The notes: generated by a model not told the origin, from the letters alone. Positions 1 to 8,273 are shown, counted from the stretch's first letter. The stretch: 37,807 bases of DNA from Sporosarcina quadrami (GCF_014836615.1 NZ_JACSQN010000022.1:1-37807), one strand, 5' to 3'. Numbers and translations: made by a program.

Positions 1-96
1 TACACCATGTTTTTCAGCCAACCTCTTATATCCGATTGTTCCTCCGAGATATTCACGAACCACCATCGCCTTAAAATCATCTGCATATTTAACCAT
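1..96 (-). CDS. IS3-family transposase OrfA, N-terminal 32 residues only
   Basis: Reading leftwards from an ATG at 96, the frame gives MVKYADDFKAMVVREYLGG..., followed by GYKRLAEKHGV at the window edge. This is the classic start of IS3/IS150-type OrfA proteins (basic N-terminus, 'F K...VV.EYL.G..GY..LA...G'), the first helices of a helix-turn-helix that binds the IS ends. The rest of OrfA and the usual frameshifted OrfB with its DDE catalytic domain lie outside the window, so I cannot tell whether the element is active. A terminal hairpin sits between the IS end and this start codon. Confidence 0.75.
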   Translation of the reverse strand, partial: MVKYADDFKAMVVREYLGGTIGYKRLAEKHGV

Positions 97-103
97 AATA
101 AAA

Positions 104-143
104 CACCCCAAAAGTTAGATTTTCGACTCTAACTTTTGGGGTG
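104..143. repeat. Perfect 16-bp inverted repeat at the IS end
   Basis: Positions 104-119 (CACCCCAAAAGTTAGA) pair exactly with 128-143 around an 8-nt loop. The left arm lies between the transposase start and the IS tip. Such a hairpin just upstream of a transposase start can block translation of transcripts that read in from outside. It could also be part of the transposase binding site. The structure is seen; the function is inferred. Confidence 0.8.
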
Positions 144-194
144 CACTTCAAAACGCAACTGCATTTCCGAGGATGGTTTTTCATATGTTTTCCT

Positions 195-935
195 TTAAAC
201 AGCTTCGCTATAATTCACAGACTCACTCTTCTTCAAAGTCAGCATGACCATAAAGGATAGTGTATATAATGCAGCTAAGTATAACATCGCAATTTTCATA
301 TCATAACTTTGTAGAAGATAGCCAACTAATATCGGTGAAAATCCTCCGATCGCCCGTCCAAAGTTAAAAATCGTGTTAGTTGCAGTACTTCGTATTTGTA
401 CTGGATAGAAACTGCTGATCAGTGCGCCATACCCTGCAAACATTCCATTTGAAAAGAAGCCTACAATCGCTCCACCTATTAACACACCCGCGCTTCCAGT
501 GGCATACGCGTATAAAAACACAGCACAAGCAGAGGCAATCAGGAAGAATCCAAATGTTCTCTTTGCGCCAAATCGATCCAAGAATCGTCCAAACGTCAAC
601 ATGCCGATAATCATTCCGACTGCTGTACTAATTGTCCACAGGGCTGAACCAGAAACGGATAATCCTTGTGATTTTTGCAACATAGAAGGCAACCAAATCA
701 TTAAGCCGTTATATCCGGCGATTTGAACCGTCGACATGATGATTAAAGATACTGTCGTAAATGCGATTCGTGGCGTCTCAAACAATTGAACCAATTTGCC
801 CTTCTCAACTATCTTATTCGCTCTTTTTACTTTTTGAGCAGCTAGCCATTCTGGGGATTCGTCTAAATTCTTTCGTACGATAAAGGCAAAAATAACTGGT
901 AAGACACCAACAAAGAACAATGCCCTCCACCCTAA
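195..935 (-). pseudogene. MFS transporter, C-terminal part (separated from its N-terminal part)
   Basis: This minus-strand frame encodes the end of TM6, the cytoplasmic loop and TMs 7-12 of a major facilitator superfamily permease. It opens with LGWRALFFVGVLP, the family's usual sequence at TM6, continues through a loop with ESPEWL and the TM8-9 motif GRFLDRFGAKRT, and ends in a charged tail. There is no start codon before LGWRALF with a ribosome site, because the sequence upstream on this strand (from about 936) is unrelated. The matching N-terminal part is on the opposite strand at 936-1283. The substrate cannot be named; the sequence resembles aromatic-acid/metabolite:H+ symporters. It is broken and probably inactive. 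Confidence 0.8.
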
Positions 936-1283
936 CGTGCAACAGGGGGACTGATTTCATCCATAACGAATATCGGTATGTTGTTAGGTGGAATCGTTTT
1001 TGGTGTATTAGCGGATAAATATGGGCGTGTAAAAGTGTTTACATATACGATATTGCTGTTTGCAGTCGGTACTGCGTTAACCGGACTAGCGACAAATATT
1101 GAACAGGTATACTTATTCAGGTTTATCGCAGGTATCGGTGCTGGTGGAGAATATGGTATTGGGATGGCGCTCGTTGCTGAGGCTTGGCCGAAAAATAAAC
1201 AAGGGCGTGCATCTTCTTATGTCAGTGTCGGTGCCCAATACGGTGTCATTTTAGCAGCGTTGCTAAGTGCGGTCATTTTACCG
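936..1283 (+). pseudogene. MFS transporter, N-terminal part (TM2-TM5) inverted relative to its C-terminal part
   Basis: The plus-strand frame reads GLISSITNIGMLLGGIVFG, then the MFS signature loop ADKYGRVKVF, then GIGAGGEYGIGMALVAEAWP (TM4 region), and stops resembling the family after LLSAVILP near 1283. After that the frame runs on into unrelated residues to a stop at 1343. In an intact permease VILP would be followed at once by GWRALFF, which is exactly where the minus-strand fragment at 195-935 begins. TM1 and the natural start are missing. Flipping roughly 936-1283 would rejoin the two parts, so an inversion, with loss of about 40 N-terminal codons, explains the locus. Confidence 0.75.
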
Positions 1284-1631
1284 AAGGAATGGATCGATAT
1301 AATTACTTCCATTCTCCTTTCAAGTCTCACAGGACTTGGTTAAAAGAGGTCTATCTAAGAAATTTCCTATAAAAAATCAAAATAAATACCCATCTGTCTA
1401 AGAGGACAAAAGGGCATGAAAAAACGAGTTGAAATAAACTCCTATTATCAAGTAGCCTTATCGGCCTCTCGGGACCGAATTAAAGAGCAAGTATTTTTTA
1501 TTATTGTAACAAAACATCTTCTGTTTTTCCACAATTATTTTATGGAAATAGGCAAAATGCCAAACAGACGCTGATAAATTTCTGTATTTCGTTACACAGA
1601 TGACAGTTGCCGTAATTTTCAACTATAACGA
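1284..1631. other. Gene-poor spacer, one doubtful 52-codon frame
   Basis: Nothing here is recognisable with confidence. A plus-strand frame from ATG 1416 to TGA 1574 (52 residues, starting MKKRVEINSYYQ) has a purine-rich stretch (AGAGGACAAAAGGG) just upstream, but I recognise no homologue and its second half is rich in A/T-biased hydrophobic codons. No clear terminator for the minus-strand gene that ends at 1632 is visible. The left part is the right flank of the inverted MFS segment. Confidence 0.4.
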
Positions 1632-2339
1632 TTATGCCCCCGCTTCTTTCAAAATACGTTCAATTTCTTTAAACCCACGGCTTTCCGCATGTTCTAACGG
1701 GGTAATTCCATCTCTATCACTAATATGGACATCAGCTCCATGATCTACTAACAGCTGTACGATCTCTTGATAGTTCTTACCGCCATCTCCCAAAATGACA
1801 GCTTCTAATAATGCAGTCCAATGCAACTTATTTAGGTGATTCACGTCTGTGTCAGAGTTAGTTAAAAGTTCCTCCACAATATCCACATGTCCTCGATCGG
1901 AAGCTGGTATGAGGGCAGTTCCACCATAACGATTTGTTATAGTTGTATCAGCCCCTGCTTGAAGAGCAAGTTTCACGATTTCAAGCAAGCCTTCCGCCCC
2001 TGCATATAAAAGCACATTATCCATATTGTCATTGCGAATATTGATGTCTGCACCTTTTTCAATAAGCGCCTTGACTGTATCAACATTGTTTTTTTGCGTT
2101 GCTGCCATTACGGCCGTAACTCCCTGATTATTTGTCGCATTAATATCTACTTCACCTTTTAATAATTCCAAAACAGTTTCTGTGTCTCCTTCTGTTGCTG
2201 CAGAAATTAACTGTTGCCCCAAATCAGTTCCCTCCTTTTTTTCTAATTCTACAGGCGTGCTTTCCATAGGTGCTGGGGGTGAGCTACATGCTGAAAGCAT
2301 AACTATACAAAAACTTATAATAATCCCTTTCATTCTCAA
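1632..2339 (-). CDS. Ankyrin-repeat lipoprotein
   Basis: The product has about 235 residues. A lipoprotein signal peptide (hydrophobic stretch then LSAC, lipidated Cys about residue 18) is followed by a short Pro/Glu-rich linker and then five to six ankyrin repeats filling the rest (recognisable cores: NNQGVTAVMAA, GADINIRNDN, GADTTITNRYGGTALIPA, GADVHISDRDGITPLEHA). It should sit on the outer face of the cytoplasmic membrane and act through protein-protein contacts; its partner is unknown. The start is uncertain. GGAGGTG lies 9 nt before a TTG at 2339, and an ATG at 2333 is 6 nt further on; both keep the signal peptide. It lies 43 nt after rlmCD on the same strand and may be co-transcribed. 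Confidence 0.8.
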   Translation of the reverse strand: MRMKGIIISFCIVMLSACSSPPAPMESTPVELEKKEGTDLGQQLISAATEGDTETVLELLKGEVDINATNNQGVTAVMAATQKNNVDTVKALIEKGADINIRNDNMDNVLLYAGAEGLLEIVKLALQAGADTTITNRYGGTALIPASDRGHVDIVEELLTNSDTDVNHLNKLHWTALLEAVILGDGGKNYQEIVQLLVDHGADVHISDRDGITPLEHAESRGFKEIERILKEAGA

Positions 2340-2382
2340 GATAGACTGCACCTCCTGCAATACATAAAATTTACTCTTACAG

Positions 2383-3747
2383 CTATTCCAACTCTATCAA
2401 CGCCACACACTCGACGTGACTACTTTGCGGGAACATATCAACAGGTTGCACTTCCTGCGTCTTATATCCGCCATCTTCCAATATGCGCAAATCACGTGCT
2501 AGAGTTCCCGGATTACACGATACATAGACGACACGTTTCGGTTTATACGTCAAAATCGTTTGTAACAGCTTCTCGTCACAGCCTTTACGCGGCGGGTCGA
2601 CGACCAATACGTCAAATCGCTTACCTTGTTCATACCACTTTGGAATGACTTCTTCAGCAGGACCTGCTTCAAAATGAGCATTATCTATACCATTCAGTTC
2701 CGCATTCCGTTTCGCATCCTCAATTGCCTGTGGAACAATTTCGACGCCGTACACTTCTTTTGCCTGTTGAGCTAGGAATAAAGAAATTGTACCGATGCCA
2801 CAATAGGCGTCAATGACCGTTTCGCTGCCTGTCAACTGCGCATACTCAAGTGCTTGACCGTACAAAACTTCCGTCTGTTCAGGATTTACTTGATAGAATG
2901 ATCTTGCTGATATTTCAAAGTCGATGTCACCGATCGAATCAATGATAAATGATTTGCCATAAAGACATGACGTTTCATTACCAAAAATGACATTCGTCTT
3001 TTCACTGTTGACGTTGTGCATAATGGAAGTCACTTCAGGAATGACCCGTTTAATCATTGTGACAACTGCTTCCTGTTGTGGGAATTTGCGCTTTGATGTG
3101 ACTAAGACGACCATTACCTCGCCTGTAGCCTTACCTTTACGTACAATCAAATGTCGCAGCATTCCTTTATGTGTCCGTTCGTTATATGCATCCATTCCTA
3201 AAATTAGCATTTCCCGCTTTAACGTAGCCATCAGTTCATCGGCTTCTTCACTTTGGATAATACACACGTCCGTATCGACAATCTGATGGGTCCGTGATTT
3301 ATAAAATCCGGAGATAATCCGGCCGTTCTGCTCGCCAAAAGGTATTTGGGATTTATTGCGGTAGCGCCATGGGTTGTCCATCCCTTTCACTGGATGTACT
3401 GGCACGTCTGGCAATTTGGCAATGCGATCCATGACATCGCGCACTTGCTTTTGTTTTTGGATCAACTGTCCTTCATAAGACAAGTGTTGCATTTGGCAAC
3501 CGCCACAATCCCAGAATACTGGACAAGGAGGCTCTACTCGCTGAGGGCTTGCCTCAATTACATTTAGCAACTTCGCGAATCCGTAATTCTTCAGCGTCTT
3601 GCCGACTTTGACCTCCACTTGCTCGCCAGGCAATGCACCCGGTATGAATAGTGGATATCCTTCCACTTTAGCAACGCCAGACCCATCATGCGTCAAATCC
3701 TCGACATAAACGTTCAGACGATCATTTTGTTGTACAATAAAAGACAT
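2383..3747 (-). CDS. rlmCD: 23S rRNA (uracil-5-)-methyltransferase RlmCD
   Basis: This is a 454-residue SAM-dependent enzyme of the RumA/TrmA family; in Bacillus the single enzyme methylates two uridines of 23S rRNA. An N-terminal TRAM domain (about residues 1-60, '[23 protein letters not shown]') is followed by iron-sulphur cysteines ([14 protein letters not shown] and VCIIQ). The Rossmann SAM site is [10 protein letters not shown], then come DPPRKGCDE and the catalytic cysteine in [13 protein letters not shown]. The start at 3747 is chosen because GGAGG lies 9 nt upstream and the family begins here; an open extension further upstream runs through the cyd terminator and is not coding. In this lineage it usually lies near dgkB and gatB, as here. 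Confidence 0.93.
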   Translation of the reverse strand: MSFIVQQNDRLNVYVEDLTHDGSGVAKVEGYPLFIPGALPGEQVEVKVGKTLKNYGFAKLLNVIEASPQRVEPPCPVFWDCGGCQMQHLSYEGQLIQKQKQVRDVMDRIAKLPDVPVHPVKGMDNPWRYRNKSQIPFGEQNGRIISGFYKSRTHQIVDTDVCIIQSEEADELMATLKREMLILGMDAYNERTHKGMLRHLIVRKGKATGEVMVVLVTSKRKFPQQEAVVTMIKRVIPEVTSIMHNVNSEKTNVIFGNETSCLYGKSFIIDSIGDIDFEISARSFYQVNPEQTEVLYGQALEYAQLTGSETVIDAYCGIGTISLFLAQQAKEVYGVEIVPQAIEDAKRNAELNGIDNAHFEAGPAEEVIPKWYEQGKRFDVLVVDPPRKGCDEKLLQTILTYKPKRVVYVSCNPGTLARDLRILEDGGYKTQEVQPVDMFPQSSHVECVALIELE

Positions 3748-3804
3748 GTTTTTCTTCCTCCAAATTTCATATGTATACAGTTTAGCACGTTTTTCTTTAC
3801 GAAG

Positions 3805-3838
3805 ACGAAAAAACAGACGCCTAGTTGACGTCTGTTCT
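3805..3838 (-). terminator. Rho-independent terminator of the cyd operon
   Basis: On the minus strand AACAGACG (3829-3836) pairs with CGTCTGTT (3812-3819) around a 9-nt loop, followed by a run of T. It lies a few bases after the cydS stop and before rlmCD, so it ends the cydABS transcript and isolates rlmCD. Confidence 0.8.
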
Positions 3839-3841
3839 TTC

Positions 3842-3949
3842 CTATTCTTCCTTATCCACCGAACCGTCCATCGGAGCGACAAAAAATGCTACCGCGATTG
3901 CTCCAACTAGGACTATGAATGGTGCATAGAAAATGATGAAATTAGTCAT
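3842..3949 (-). CDS. cydS: Cytochrome bd oxidase small subunit CydS
   Basis: This is a 35-residue protein, [20 protein letters not shown]... with one transmembrane helix (about residues 4-25) and an acidic tail (DGSVDKEE). It follows cydB with AGGAGG 7 nt before its ATG. Size, single helix, the 'YAP' near the N-terminus and position right after cydAB match CydS, the third subunit seen in the Geobacillus bd oxidase, which lies against the CydA helices. It is too short for most gene callers. The family call rests on context and pattern, since so short a sequence gives little similarity signal. Confidence 0.8.
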   Translation of the reverse strand: MTNFIIFYAPFIVLVGAIAVAFFVAPMDGSVDKEE

Positions 3950-3963
3950 TCCATTTCCTCCTA

Positions 3964-4989
3964 TTAGGCATGGTGGTCTTCATTTCCGCGCACATATTCC
4001 TTGTTGAACAAGAACAGACGCATGAGCAATATAAGGGATGGAATCAATAGACAGAGGCCCAATATGAACGCAACAATCAGTGATATTGCCATCGCCGGAT
4101 TTGTAAAACTGTCGTAAATCGTCAAGTACGGATAGAGCAAGTATGGATAGTGTGATGCACCGTATCCAAAAAATGCAAAGGCGAATTGACCTGCCAATAA
4201 CCCGAATGCCCATCCATACTGCTTTTTCTTCATTAACAGATAAACCGTTCCGATGAACATGATGAACGAGATGAGGAACATTGGCCAAAATGTCTGGATG
4301 TTCTCAAAGTGTTCAGGATTGTGTTTACGCAGTTCAAAAATAATCCCGCCTGCCGTGATGATCGTCGGCAATGCCCAAATAAGCGCATATTTACGCAATA
4401 GGCTTGTCGCCTCGACGTCACGAGCCTTATTTGCATACCAAGTGAGGAATACCGCAGAAATATATAGTGTCGCAGATATACTGAGCACGACAATCGACCA
4501 CGTCAATGGACTCGTGAACAGCTCCCAGTAATCTAGTACGGGATTATCGTTTACCATTTCGATGTAGCCGCCTTCAGAAATCGTCAAGACGATCGAAAGT
4601 GATGCGGGTATTAATAGACCTGCAAGGCCGTACATGAATGTATAGCCTTTATGTCCTCTTGCACCATACGTTTCAAACGCATAATACGAACCGCGTATCG
4701 CAAGCAATACGACACCGATACTTACTGGGACGAGTAATGTCGTCCCATAGTAGAATGCAGTCTTCGGAAAGAATCCGATGATCCCTACAAAGAAGAACAC
4801 GAGAAATACATTCGTCACTTCCCAAACTGGCGATAAATACCGCTGAATGACCTTCGTCAAAATCCGCTGTTTACCGGTCAATACAGTATACGCATTGAAA
4901 AAACCTGCACCGAAATCAATTGCGCCAACGACGATATAACCGAAGAGGAACGTCCAAAGAACCGATATCCCTAAGATTTCCAAGTTCAA
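3964..4989 (-). CDS. cydB: Cytochrome bd ubiquinol/menaquinol oxidase subunit II
   Basis: This 341-residue integral membrane protein has about eight to nine hydrophobic helices. The N-terminus runs ...LWTFLFGYIVVGAIDFGAGFFNAY, with the G-DFGAG motif typical of CydB. It forms the structural partner of CydA in the quinol oxidase that reduces oxygen to water at low oxygen tension. Its ATG overlaps the cydA stop by 4 nt, so the two are translationally coupled. cydS follows 14 nt downstream. The C-terminus ends in a short charged tail (GNEDHHA). Confidence 0.95.
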   Translation of the reverse strand: MNLEILGISVLWTFLFGYIVVGAIDFGAGFFNAYTVLTGKQRILTKVIQRYLSPVWEVTNVFLVFFFVGIIGFFPKTAFYYGTTLLVPVSIGVVLLAIRGSYYAFETYGARGHKGYTFMYGLAGLLIPASLSIVLTISEGGYIEMVNDNPVLDYWELFTSPLTWSIVVLSISATLYISAVFLTWYANKARDVEATSLLRKYALIWALPTIITAGGIIFELRKHNPEHFENIQTFWPMFLISFIMFIGTVYLLMKKKQYGWAFGLLAGQFAFAFFGYGASHYPYLLYPYLTIYDSFTNPAMAISLIVAFILGLCLLIPSLILLMRLFLFNKEYVRGNEDHHA

Positions 4990-6332
4990 TGTACATCACC
5001 GCCTTTTTCTGTATGACGATCTTCAAGCTCACGTTCTACAGGATTCTTACGGAACATTCGTCTAAGTACAACGATACTTCCAACTCCTAGCACTAAATAC
5101 AATGAAGCAAATAGGACAAGCATCAAATCAACTTGGCCGCTAGTCGTTGCAGCATCTTCGACCCTCATAATATTGCGCAAGATCCACGGTTGACGTCCGA
5201 CTTCTGCGAGCCACCATCCCGCTTCGATGGCAAGAAGTGAAAGCGGCCCGCCCAATACGATAAGCCAACGGAACCATTTCGTCGTAACCATCTTCCATCG
5301 CCGTTTTGTGCCAACCCAATACGTTGCCGCTAACAGAGCCATCCACATACCGATGAACACCATTACATTGAACAGATAATGGATATATAGTGGAGGCGTA
5401 TCTTCCTCGGCAAATTGATCAAGTCCAATTACTTCCGCTGTTGGATTGTTATGTGCAAGGATTGATAATCCAAATGGGATTTTAATAGCATACTTCACTT
5501 CTCCGTCTTTCATTATCCCCATCAAGTAAAGAGGAGCATTCTCTTGCGTTTCAAAATGCCATTCAGCGGCAGCCAGTTTTTCAGGCTGATATTCAGCTAA
5601 ATATTTACCGGAAAAGTCACCGATGATTGCACTTCCAATTGCGAAGATCAACCCAACTTTCATTGTCAAATGTAGGGCTTTTTTGTGATATACATGATTG
5701 GAACCCTTTAACATCCTGAAAGCAGCAATTGCAGCGAGAACGAAGGCAGATGTCATATAGGCAGTAATAACAACGTGCGCAACTTTTGTCGGCATCGCCG
5801 GGTTGAACATCGCAAGCAATGGGTTGATGTTCACAAGCTCTCCATTGACGATGTCAAATCCTCGTGGTGCATTCATGAATGCATTAACAATCGTAATGAA
5901 TACTGCTGAGAATGAAGCTCCAATAGCAACTGGAACAAGTAACAGCAAATGTTTTTTCTGATTCTCAAATCGATCCCAGGTATACAAATAAATACCAAGG
6001 AAAATCGCTTCAAAGAAGAATGCAAAAGTTTCCATGAACAAAGGAAGCGCAATGACATTACCTGCAAGTTCCATGAAGTTTGGCCACAATAGCGATAACT
6101 GTAGACCGATTGCCGTTCCTGTTACGACACCAACTGCGACTGTAATGATAAATCCCCTTGCCCATCTCCGCGCAAGCAAAATATAGTGTTCATCATTTTT
6201 CTTTATTCCGACCCATTGTGCAATCATAATCATTAAAGGGACTCCGACACCGATGGTCGCATATAGAATATGAAACGAAAGCGTTGTTTCTGTCAACACG
6301 CGTGACCAGAATACAGCTTCTTCATTGCCCAT
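4986..6332 (-). CDS. cydA: Cytochrome bd oxidase subunit I (haem-bearing)
   Basis: This 448-residue membrane protein binds haems b558, b595 and the d-site haem and oxidises quinol. Visible residues include the haem-ligand His at position 21 (FHILYATIGVG), the conserved GTAIGLQLSLLWPNF and FMETFAFFFEAIFLGIYLY helices with the proton-path glutamates, the His in PTKVAHV, the Met in HYLFNVMV, and GRQPW near the C-terminus. The length is that of the short-Q-loop Bacillus type (the E. coli protein is about 70 residues longer). GAGGAGG precedes the ATG by 6 nt. The gene starts 12 nt after a 31-codon frame on the same strand, probably the first cistron of the operon. Confidence 0.96.
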   Translation of the reverse strand: MGNEEAVFWSRVLTETTLSFHILYATIGVGVPLMIMIAQWVGIKKNDEHYILLARRWARGFIITVAVGVVTGTAIGLQLSLLWPNFMELAGNVIALPLFMETFAFFFEAIFLGIYLYTWDRFENQKKHLLLLVPVAIGASFSAVFITIVNAFMNAPRGFDIVNGELVNINPLLAMFNPAMPTKVAHVVITAYMTSAFVLAAIAAFRMLKGSNHVYHKKALHLTMKVGLIFAIGSAIIGDFSGKYLAEYQPEKLAAAEWHFETQENAPLYLMGIMKDGEVKYAIKIPFGLSILAHNNPTAEVIGLDQFAEEDTPPLYIHYLFNVMVFIGMWMALLAATYWVGTKRRWKMVTTKWFRWLIVLGGPLSLLAIEAGWWLAEVGRQPWILRNIMRVEDAATTSGQVDLMLVLFASLYLVLGVGSIVVLRRMFRKNPVERELEDRHTEKGGDVH

Positions 6333-6344
6333 TCGACTTCCTCC

Positions 6345-6440
6345 TCAACTTCCAAAAATTCTTCCGACTATTGATATGAGCATAATCAATGCAACAACGA
6401 AAACCAATATCATCAAGCGTTTTTCCTGCTTTTTATACAT
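6345..6440 (-). CDS. 31-residue single-helix membrane peptide upstream of cydA
   Basis: An ATG at 6440 with GGAGGGTGG upstream opens a 31-codon frame: MYKKQEKRLM, then one hydrophobic helix (about residues 10-26, ILVFVVALIMLISIVG), then RIFGS and TGA. The positive N-terminus and the helix predict a small membrane protein with its N-terminus inside. The stop lies 12 nt before cydA, in the same direction, with a ribosome site of its own, so it is very likely the first cistron of the cyd operon. I recognise no family. By analogy with small bd-oxidase subunits (CydX, CydS) it may assist CydAB assembly or stability, which is inference. Confidence 0.6.
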   Translation of the reverse strand: MYKKQEKRLMILVFVVALIMLISIVGRIFGS

Positions 6441-6569
6441 GAGGAATCCACCCTCCAAATAAGTATGAATACAATCATAGTATTCATTCCCTCTTTTTAT
6501 TTATAATAACAGCTTTGGATGAAGCTTTTATGAAGGCTTTGTGAATAAATAACGTCAAACAACTAACAC

Positions 6570-6598
6570 TTGAGAATAGTACCAATATTATGTATAAT
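6570..6598 (+). promoter_or_regulatory. Sigma-A promoter of the Nudix gene
   Basis: TTGAGA (6570-6575), a 17-nt spacer and TATAAT (6593-6598) form a near-consensus vegetative promoter. The -10 box ends 27 nt before the Nudix ATG. It points away from the divergent cyd operon. Confidence 0.8.
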
Positions 6599-6625
6599 AG
6601 AGGAATTATACCGAGGTGAACAATT

Positions 6626-7060
6626 ATGCAAGTGAAAAGAAAAGTGTTAGCCTACATTACCACAGGCATTGATTTAGAACTCAAACTACTCATTTTCGAA
6701 CAAAGAAACGTACCTGAAGCGGGATGGCAAGTTCCTGGAGGTACGATTGAAAAAGATGAATTGCTCATTGATGCACTTTATCGTGAGATTGAAGAAGAAA
6801 CAGGCATTAAGCGCGAGCATTTAGAGTTAAATGGCAAAGTGAACAAGCGCAATTATTTTCCTGAAAACCGGGAAGATGTCGTACATGAACGTACAATTTT
6901 CCATCTTACGTATACGGGTGAAGAAAAACCTGAATGGGACAATATGGTAGAAGGCGATGGAGTGGATAGAGGTATGATTTTTCACTGTAAGTGGATTCCT
7001 GTGAAGGATTTGCCAAGACTTGCAGCAGAACAAGATACTGAAATCGATTTTATTACGTAA
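6626..7060 (+). CDS. Nudix hydrolase
   Basis: This 144-residue protein is a single Nudix domain. The Nudix box spans residues 39-61 and fits GX5EX7REUXEEXGU exactly (GTIEKDE ... REIEEETGI), with the metal-binding glutamates present and GGW/VPGG just before it. It should cleave a nucleoside-diphosphate-linked substrate at a pyrophosphate bond in the cytoplasm; the substrate cannot be read from the sequence. GAGGTG lies 8 nt before the ATG. It is a lone plus-strand gene between the minus-strand cyd operon and dgkB, with its own promoter, and converges on dgkB at a shared hairpin. Confidence 0.88.
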   Translation: MQVKRKVLAYITTGIDLELKLLIFEQRNVPEAGWQVPGGTIEKDELLIDALYREIEEETGIKREHLELNGKVNKRNYFPENREDVVHERTIFHLTYTGEEKPEWDNMVEGDGVDRGMIFHCKWIPVKDLPRLAAEQDTEIDFIT

Positions 7061-7078
7061 TGCGATATACCAAATTGG

Positions 7079-7115
7079 AAAAGCTGTAGTGGAGACTTAA
7101 TCCACTACAGCTTCT
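7079..7115. terminator. Shared hairpin terminator between the Nudix gene and dgkB
   Basis: AAGCTGTAGTGGA (7081-7093) pairs perfectly with 7101-7113 around a 7-nt loop. The loop contains the dgkB stop codon (TAA on the minus strand at 7097-7099), so the last dgkB codons form one arm. The T-run is better on the minus side (TTTTCC), so it mainly ends the dgkB transcript, but it can fold in both directions. Confidence 0.7.
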
Positions 7116-8038
7116 TCGCTATCATTATCAATTCGGTCTTGCTCACGAATATCATTAATCGGTACAAACATTTCAATATGTCTATACAAATTCTCGAATT
7201 TCGCAGGCAATGTCCCACCATACTCACCATCTAGATTTAGTAAGACTTCCTCTGTCGATGTAACTGTCACTCTCTCGGCCTGAGAAGCGATGACTAACGG
7301 ATCGTCAAGATGTTCGCCTCTTAAAGCAAGACTGACGACTCTAAGGAATTCTGCGATATTACACTTCTTCAAAATTAGCAAAGTAAACTTCCCGTCATTA
7401 ATACTTGAATTTGGAGCTAATTTCTCCAAACCGCCAACGGAGTTCGTCAACCCGATTAGAAATAGCATAACTTCACCTTCAAACACTTCATCATCATATT
7501 CGATTCTCACATGTGATGAATGAATGGAAGGGAGCATTTCTATCCCTTTTAAATAATAGGCAAGCTGTCCTATAACCGTTTTTAGTTTACTTGGGACTTC
7601 ATACGTGAGTTCTGTCATTCTACCGCCACCTGCGATGTTAATGAACTGTCTATTATTCATAAGACCGACATCTACAGGAATCGTCTCTCCTGCTAAAATG
7701 ATGTCAAGCGCATCATCGATATCTCGAGGTATTCGCAGTGCACGTGCAAAGTCGTTCGTCGTTCCCATTGGAATCAAACCGATTTTAGGTCTCTTTTCAA
7801 ACGCAGATACACCGGCAACAACCTCATTCAGTGTGCCATCTCCACCTGAAGCGATAATAACATCAAATCCACGCTCCACTGCCAACTTTGCAGCTTCAGT
7901 TGCATCCCCTTCTGCTGTTGTTGCATGGACAGAAGTTTCATAACCGGCTTTTTCCATCTTCTCAAGCACCTCTGCAAGATGTTTACGAAAAGCTTCCCGA
8001 CCTGCTGTAGGATTATAAATAATTCGAGCACGTTTCAT
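7097..8038 (-). CDS. dagK: Diacylglycerol kinase (DgkB/DagK type)
   Basis: This 313-residue soluble lipid kinase of the DAGK catalytic family phosphorylates diacylglycerol released by lipoteichoic acid synthesis and returns phosphatidate to phospholipid synthesis. It starts MKRARIIYNPTAG. The nucleotide-binding motif is SGGDGTLNEVV, followed by IPMGTTNDFARAL, and later come NIAGGG and LNLDGEYGG, all family hallmarks. The start at 8038 is chosen because the family begins MKRARIIYNP; the open frame extends 15 codons upstream but with no good ribosome site. The site for 8038 is itself weak (GAGAGAG about 9 nt upstream). The neighbours gatB and rlmCD are as in B. subtilis (yerQ region). Confidence 0.93.
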   Translation of the reverse strand: MKRARIIYNPTAGREAFRKHLAEVLEKMEKAGYETSVHATTAEGDATEAAKLAVERGFDVIIASGGDGTLNEVVAGVSAFEKRPKIGLIPMGTTNDFARALRIPRDIDDALDIILAGETIPVDVGLMNNRQFINIAGGGRMTELTYEVPSKLKTVIGQLAYYLKGIEMLPSIHSSHVRIEYDDEVFEGEVMLFLIGLTNSVGGLEKLAPNSSINDGKFTLLILKKCNIAEFLRVVSLALRGEHLDDPLVIASQAERVTVTSTEEVLLNLDGEYGGTLPAKFENLYRHIEMFVPINDIREQDRIDNDSEEAVVD

Positions 8039-8273
8039 ACATATACACTCTCTCTTCTTACAAAATCTTCTATAGAAATCCACTATTTCCGTTTAGAATG
8101 TCAGCACATCTTTTGTCATTCAAGCATCTATTTTACGGATGAATATACTGTCTGTTTAGTTCTGGTTGTGTAGTATATTCTTTCAAGCGCCGTACAAACA
8201 CTCTTTTGTACTTCATTGTTTACCTATCCATTCCCATTTCAAATAGGATGGCAAACGTCATTAGTCGAAAAAT

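Larger units (their letters stand above)
1..150 (-). mobile_element. End of an IS3-family insertion sequence (cut by window edge)
   Basis: The segment carries the start of an IS3-type transposase OrfA reading leftwards. It is preceded by an IS end that, read on the minus strand, begins TGAAGTGCACCCC at position 150, in the TG...CA style of IS3-family ends. Just inside the end lies a perfect 16-bp inverted repeat (104-119 with 128-143, 8-nt loop). Only one end is in the window, so the element's length, its other end and any target duplication cannot be judged. The neighbouring broken MFS gene suggests that this locus is a rearrangement hot spot. Confidence 0.75.

Noticed and set aside
936..1283. 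Phase-variation invertible segment with recombinase sites
   Set aside because: No matching inverted repeats are visible at the two junctions and no invertase gene is in the window; a one-time inversion is the simpler reading.
1416..1574. 52-codon plus-strand gene
   Set aside because: The purine-rich upstream stretch is weak, no homologue is recognised and the composition looks like random AT-rich sequence; noted only in the spacer entry.
3748..3882. N-terminal extension of RlmCD
   Set aside because: The extra 45 codons cross the cyd terminator and are not like the family; the start at 3747 has a good ribosome site.
6530..6560. Rex operator upstream of the cyd operon
   Set aside because: Only one half-site (TTGTGAA near 6539-6545) is seen; the second inverted half is not, so a Rex site is not supported.
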